Origin: Erigeron canadensis | Taxonomy: Eukaryota > Streptophyta > Magnoliopsida > Asterales > Asteraceae | Reading direction: 5' to 3' | DNA: 64,000 nt | Assembly (NCBI RefSeq): GCF_010389155.1 | Contig: NC_057762.1 | Coordinates: 29,448,055-29,512,054, forward strand | Part shown: piece after piece, positions 61,621 through 64,000 of the stretch | Position numbering within the stretch: position 1 is the first letter of the stretch | Layout: each line of letters begins with the position of its first letter | Notes under the pieces: model-generated | What the model saw: the letters and a program-made list of their open reading frames with translations, nothing else | The model's database searches: none | What the model was told of the DNA's origin: nothing | Translations under genes and position numbers: made by a program

Positions 61621-64000
61621 ATGTCTACTCCAACGAAAGATCCACTTTTGCAAGTGGAAACCACTTGTGGATCCCTTTTATATGAACTTCAGGTACACAT
61701 TAACAGACTATTGTATTTCGAGATTTTAGATTACATGATGTCATTATGTTATGTCTGATATCGGATTTGTTTGGTTTGTGTCATATGAAATTAAAGATTA
61801 TATGGGATGAAGTAGGCGAGAATGATGTGGAAAGGGATAGGATGTTGTTAGAGCTCGAACGGGAGTGTCTTGAGGTGTACAGGAGGAAAGTGGATTTAGC
61901 AAATAAATGTAGAGCTCAACTAAGACAAGCAATCGCCGATTCTGAAGCTGAGTTAGCTGCTATTTGTTCTGCTCTGGGAGAACGGCCCGTCCATATTAGA
62001 CAGGTAATGGTCGTCATTTCTTATACGTATATATTGATGTGCATTTGGTTTACATAGTTCAAACTTTTTTACATGTACGGCATTAAAGTTGTATATTCTG
62101 TCATTCCTTAAAGTCAGATAGTTAAGTATGGACAAAGACAGATGAATAAAATGTTGTGTACCAAGATCATGAGTAAAAATTACTTCTATAATTTAGACTT
62201 TCAGGTTATCATTCATTTTTTTCTTCCGAATACCAAATACCACCGACAGAAATATCCGTTATAACAATGATATTGGCGAAACTGGATTTTTGAATATTGC
62301 TACCATCTAACACAAAAAAATATAATATTATTTGTGTGACAAATGGGTGATAATAAATATTGAATAATGAGCCTGATATCAAGTATGAATGTCCTAGAAT
62401 TGAAAATGCTGACATGTATTACTTTTAGTCTGATCAAAAAGCTGGAAGTCTAAAGGTGGAATTAAGAGCCATTTTGCCAGAACTTGAAGAAATGAAGAAG
62501 AGGAAAGCGGAAAGAAGAAATAAATTTCTTCAATTGTTGGAACAAATACAAAAGATACATAAAGAGATGTATGCAACGTCTTCAAATATGGTCTTAGATG
62601 AAACCGATCTGTCCATTAGAAAGCTTGATGAACTTAATACAAAACTGCAAACACTTCAGAAGGAAAAGGTATAGTTGGTCTATTATCATAACAAGTACCA
62701 TAATCATAGCATGTAGTTATGGGTGCTAATTAACTCTTTATCCTCCAGAGTGACCGTTTGAAGCAAGTACTAGACTACTTGAGTTCGTTGAATTCACTAT
62801 GCTTGGTGCTTGGGATGGATTTCAAGCAGACAATAGATGAAATTCATCCAAGTTTATCTGAGACAGAAGGAGAAAAAAGTATTAGTAATGATACGATCGC
62901 AAGGCTTGCAACTGCTATACAAAGACTTCGGGAGGTTAAGATACAGAGAATGCAGAGAGTAAGTGGTGCGGCAGTAAATGATGATTACAGCTATTAGTGG
63001 CAAAATGCACGGGTCTGGGGGTTGGGTAAATGTACGTGATCTATGTGCAGTTAAGATGGGCTGTGTCGGGTTGTGTCGATTTGCTAACTGTTTAGGAAGT
63101 AGTGAGTATAGAGTCAAGTAGAAAGCTACATTACTAAACAGTAATCCTACGGCACTTCAAATATGTTTATGCAACTTTTGATCTGTTTAACAAGTTTGAT
63201 CCATATACTACGACCCAAAGCAACATGTTTCCATTTAGACGTGCTGAAAATCCTATCATTATTAACATCAGTTATGATATTGTTAATCTACTGATTATAT
63301 AATCTGAATGTTTATCAATATAAATCAGATTCAAGATCTTGCAACATCTCTGATAGAGCTGTGGAATCTAATGGATACGCCAGTTGAAGAGCAACAGATG
63401 TTTCAAAGTGTTGCGTGTAATATAGCAGCTTCGGAGGAGGAGATAACAGAGCCTGGCCTTCTTTCTGTAGATTACATTAATTATGTAAGTTTATAGTTCT
63501 TGATTATTTTTTCAAAATTCGGAACACAATTAAGTGGTGTCAACGCTAACTTGTGTGACATTAAAGGTTGAGACGGAGGTGTCTAGGCTGGAAAACTTGA
63601 AGGCTAGCAAAATGAAAGAACTTGTATTCAAGAAAAGATCAGAACTAGAAGAGATTTGCAAGAAGACACATTTGCTGCCGGAAGCTGACACATCACTGGA
63701 AATTGCAATCGAAGCTATTGAATCAGGTATGCGTGGTAAAGTATTCAAGTGCATCTCTATAAGCCATTCAAATCTAGTAAATTATATATTGGACTAACAT
63801 GTGTTTTACATATTTCTAAAAAAGGAGTTGTTGATGCTGCTTGCCTTCTTGAGCAAATAGAGATGTTAATAGGGAAAGTAAAAGAGGAGGCCTATAGTAG
63901 AAAAGAAATACTTGAAAAGGTTGAGAAATGGATGATGGCATGTGAAGAAGAATGCTGGCTGGAGGAGTATAATAGGGTTGGTCCAGTTTCTTTTCTTTTC
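61621..64000 (+). CDS. MAP65-3: MAP65-3-like microtubule bundling protein (5' part, runs off the window)
   Basis: 65-kDa microtubule-associated protein of the Ase1/PRC1 family. MAP65-3 (PLEIADE) cross-links antiparallel microtubules in the phragmoplast midzone during plant cytokinesis. Exons visible: 61621-61692, 61797-62003, 62429-62668, 62749-62958, 63329-63484, 63567-63726, 63825-63976, all GT-AG and in phase. About 399 of an expected ~700 residues are present; the conserved microtubule-binding C-terminal half lies beyond the window. The N-terminus [18 protein letters not shown] and [64 protein letters not shown] match the MAP65-3 branch better than MAP65-1 (which begins with a different N-terminus). 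Heptad-rich helices run through the dimerisation rod. No frame breaks. The donor after EEYNR (63976) is the last one visible. Confidence 0.94.

Noticed and set aside
62854..63117. 87-codon minus-strand frame
   Set aside because: Antisense to a MAP65-3 exon and its following intron.
1..64000. Intact LTR retrotransposon or organelle DNA insert
   Set aside because: No paired LTRs, primer-binding site, gag/pol frame or plastid/mitochondrial gene sequence was recognised anywhere in the window.

Overview
This is nuclear DNA from a flowering plant, almost certainly a eudicot. The genes carry many GT-AG introns, the intergenic DNA is very AT-rich with poly-A/T tracts and TA and ATT microsatellites, and the proteins belong to plant-only families (ERECTA-type receptor kinase, plant TPX2-like protein, ACS10/12-type aminotransferase, DUF3475/DUF668 protein, MAP65-3). 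An asterid, perhaps Asteraceae, is my guess from the repeat content; the sequence does not prove it.

Layout. 1-14 kb is gene-poor and repeat-rich. It holds an Au-type SINE tail, a broken F-box gene (2526-3180), two tRNA-derived SINEs, two short Helitrons, several inverted-repeat elements and a hAT-like element with another Helitron inside it (12017-13316). 14.08-21.50 kb is an intact 27-exon ERECTA-LIKE receptor kinase gene on the + strand. 23.13-26.75 kb is a 14-exon TPX2-like gene on the - strand, tail to tail with it. 26.75-41 kb is a repeat-dense stretch with Stowaway and other MITEs, a SINE with target duplication, five more Helitrons (three head-to-tail at 33011-33852), a LINE fossil, and foldback elements set in TA microsatellites. 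One of these has two perfect 101-bp arms. 41.05-44.93 kb is a 4-exon ACS10/ACS12-type aminotransferase gene. 45-52.5 kb has no convincing gene but holds a minus-strand Helitron and a 1.8-kb TIR element. 52.53-53.94 kb is a single-exon DUF3475/DUF668 gene on the - strand. 54.77-56.14 kb is a MULE-like element with a 9-bp target duplication. 61.62 kb to the end is the first seven coding exons of a MAP65-3-like gene, cut off by the window edge.

How the genes fit together. They are independent plant transcription units, not an operon. Three of the five concern cell division or division patterning: ERL (stomatal and organ patterning receptor), TPX2-like (spindle, Aurora kinase partner) and MAP65-3 (phragmoplast midzone). 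From memory, close homologues sit in two Arabidopsis chromosome-5 neighbourhoods: ERL1, a TPX2-family gene and MAP65-9 near At5g62230-62250, and MAP65-3, a DUF668 gene and ACS12 near At5g51600-51690. The window therefore looks like an ancestral block that Arabidopsis split between two duplicated copies. This is the most interesting large-scale signal here.

I found no prokaryote-style system, CRISPR array, rRNA gene, convincing tRNA gene or intact autonomous transposon. The exon models below were built by eye from splice signals, reading-frame continuity and family resemblance.
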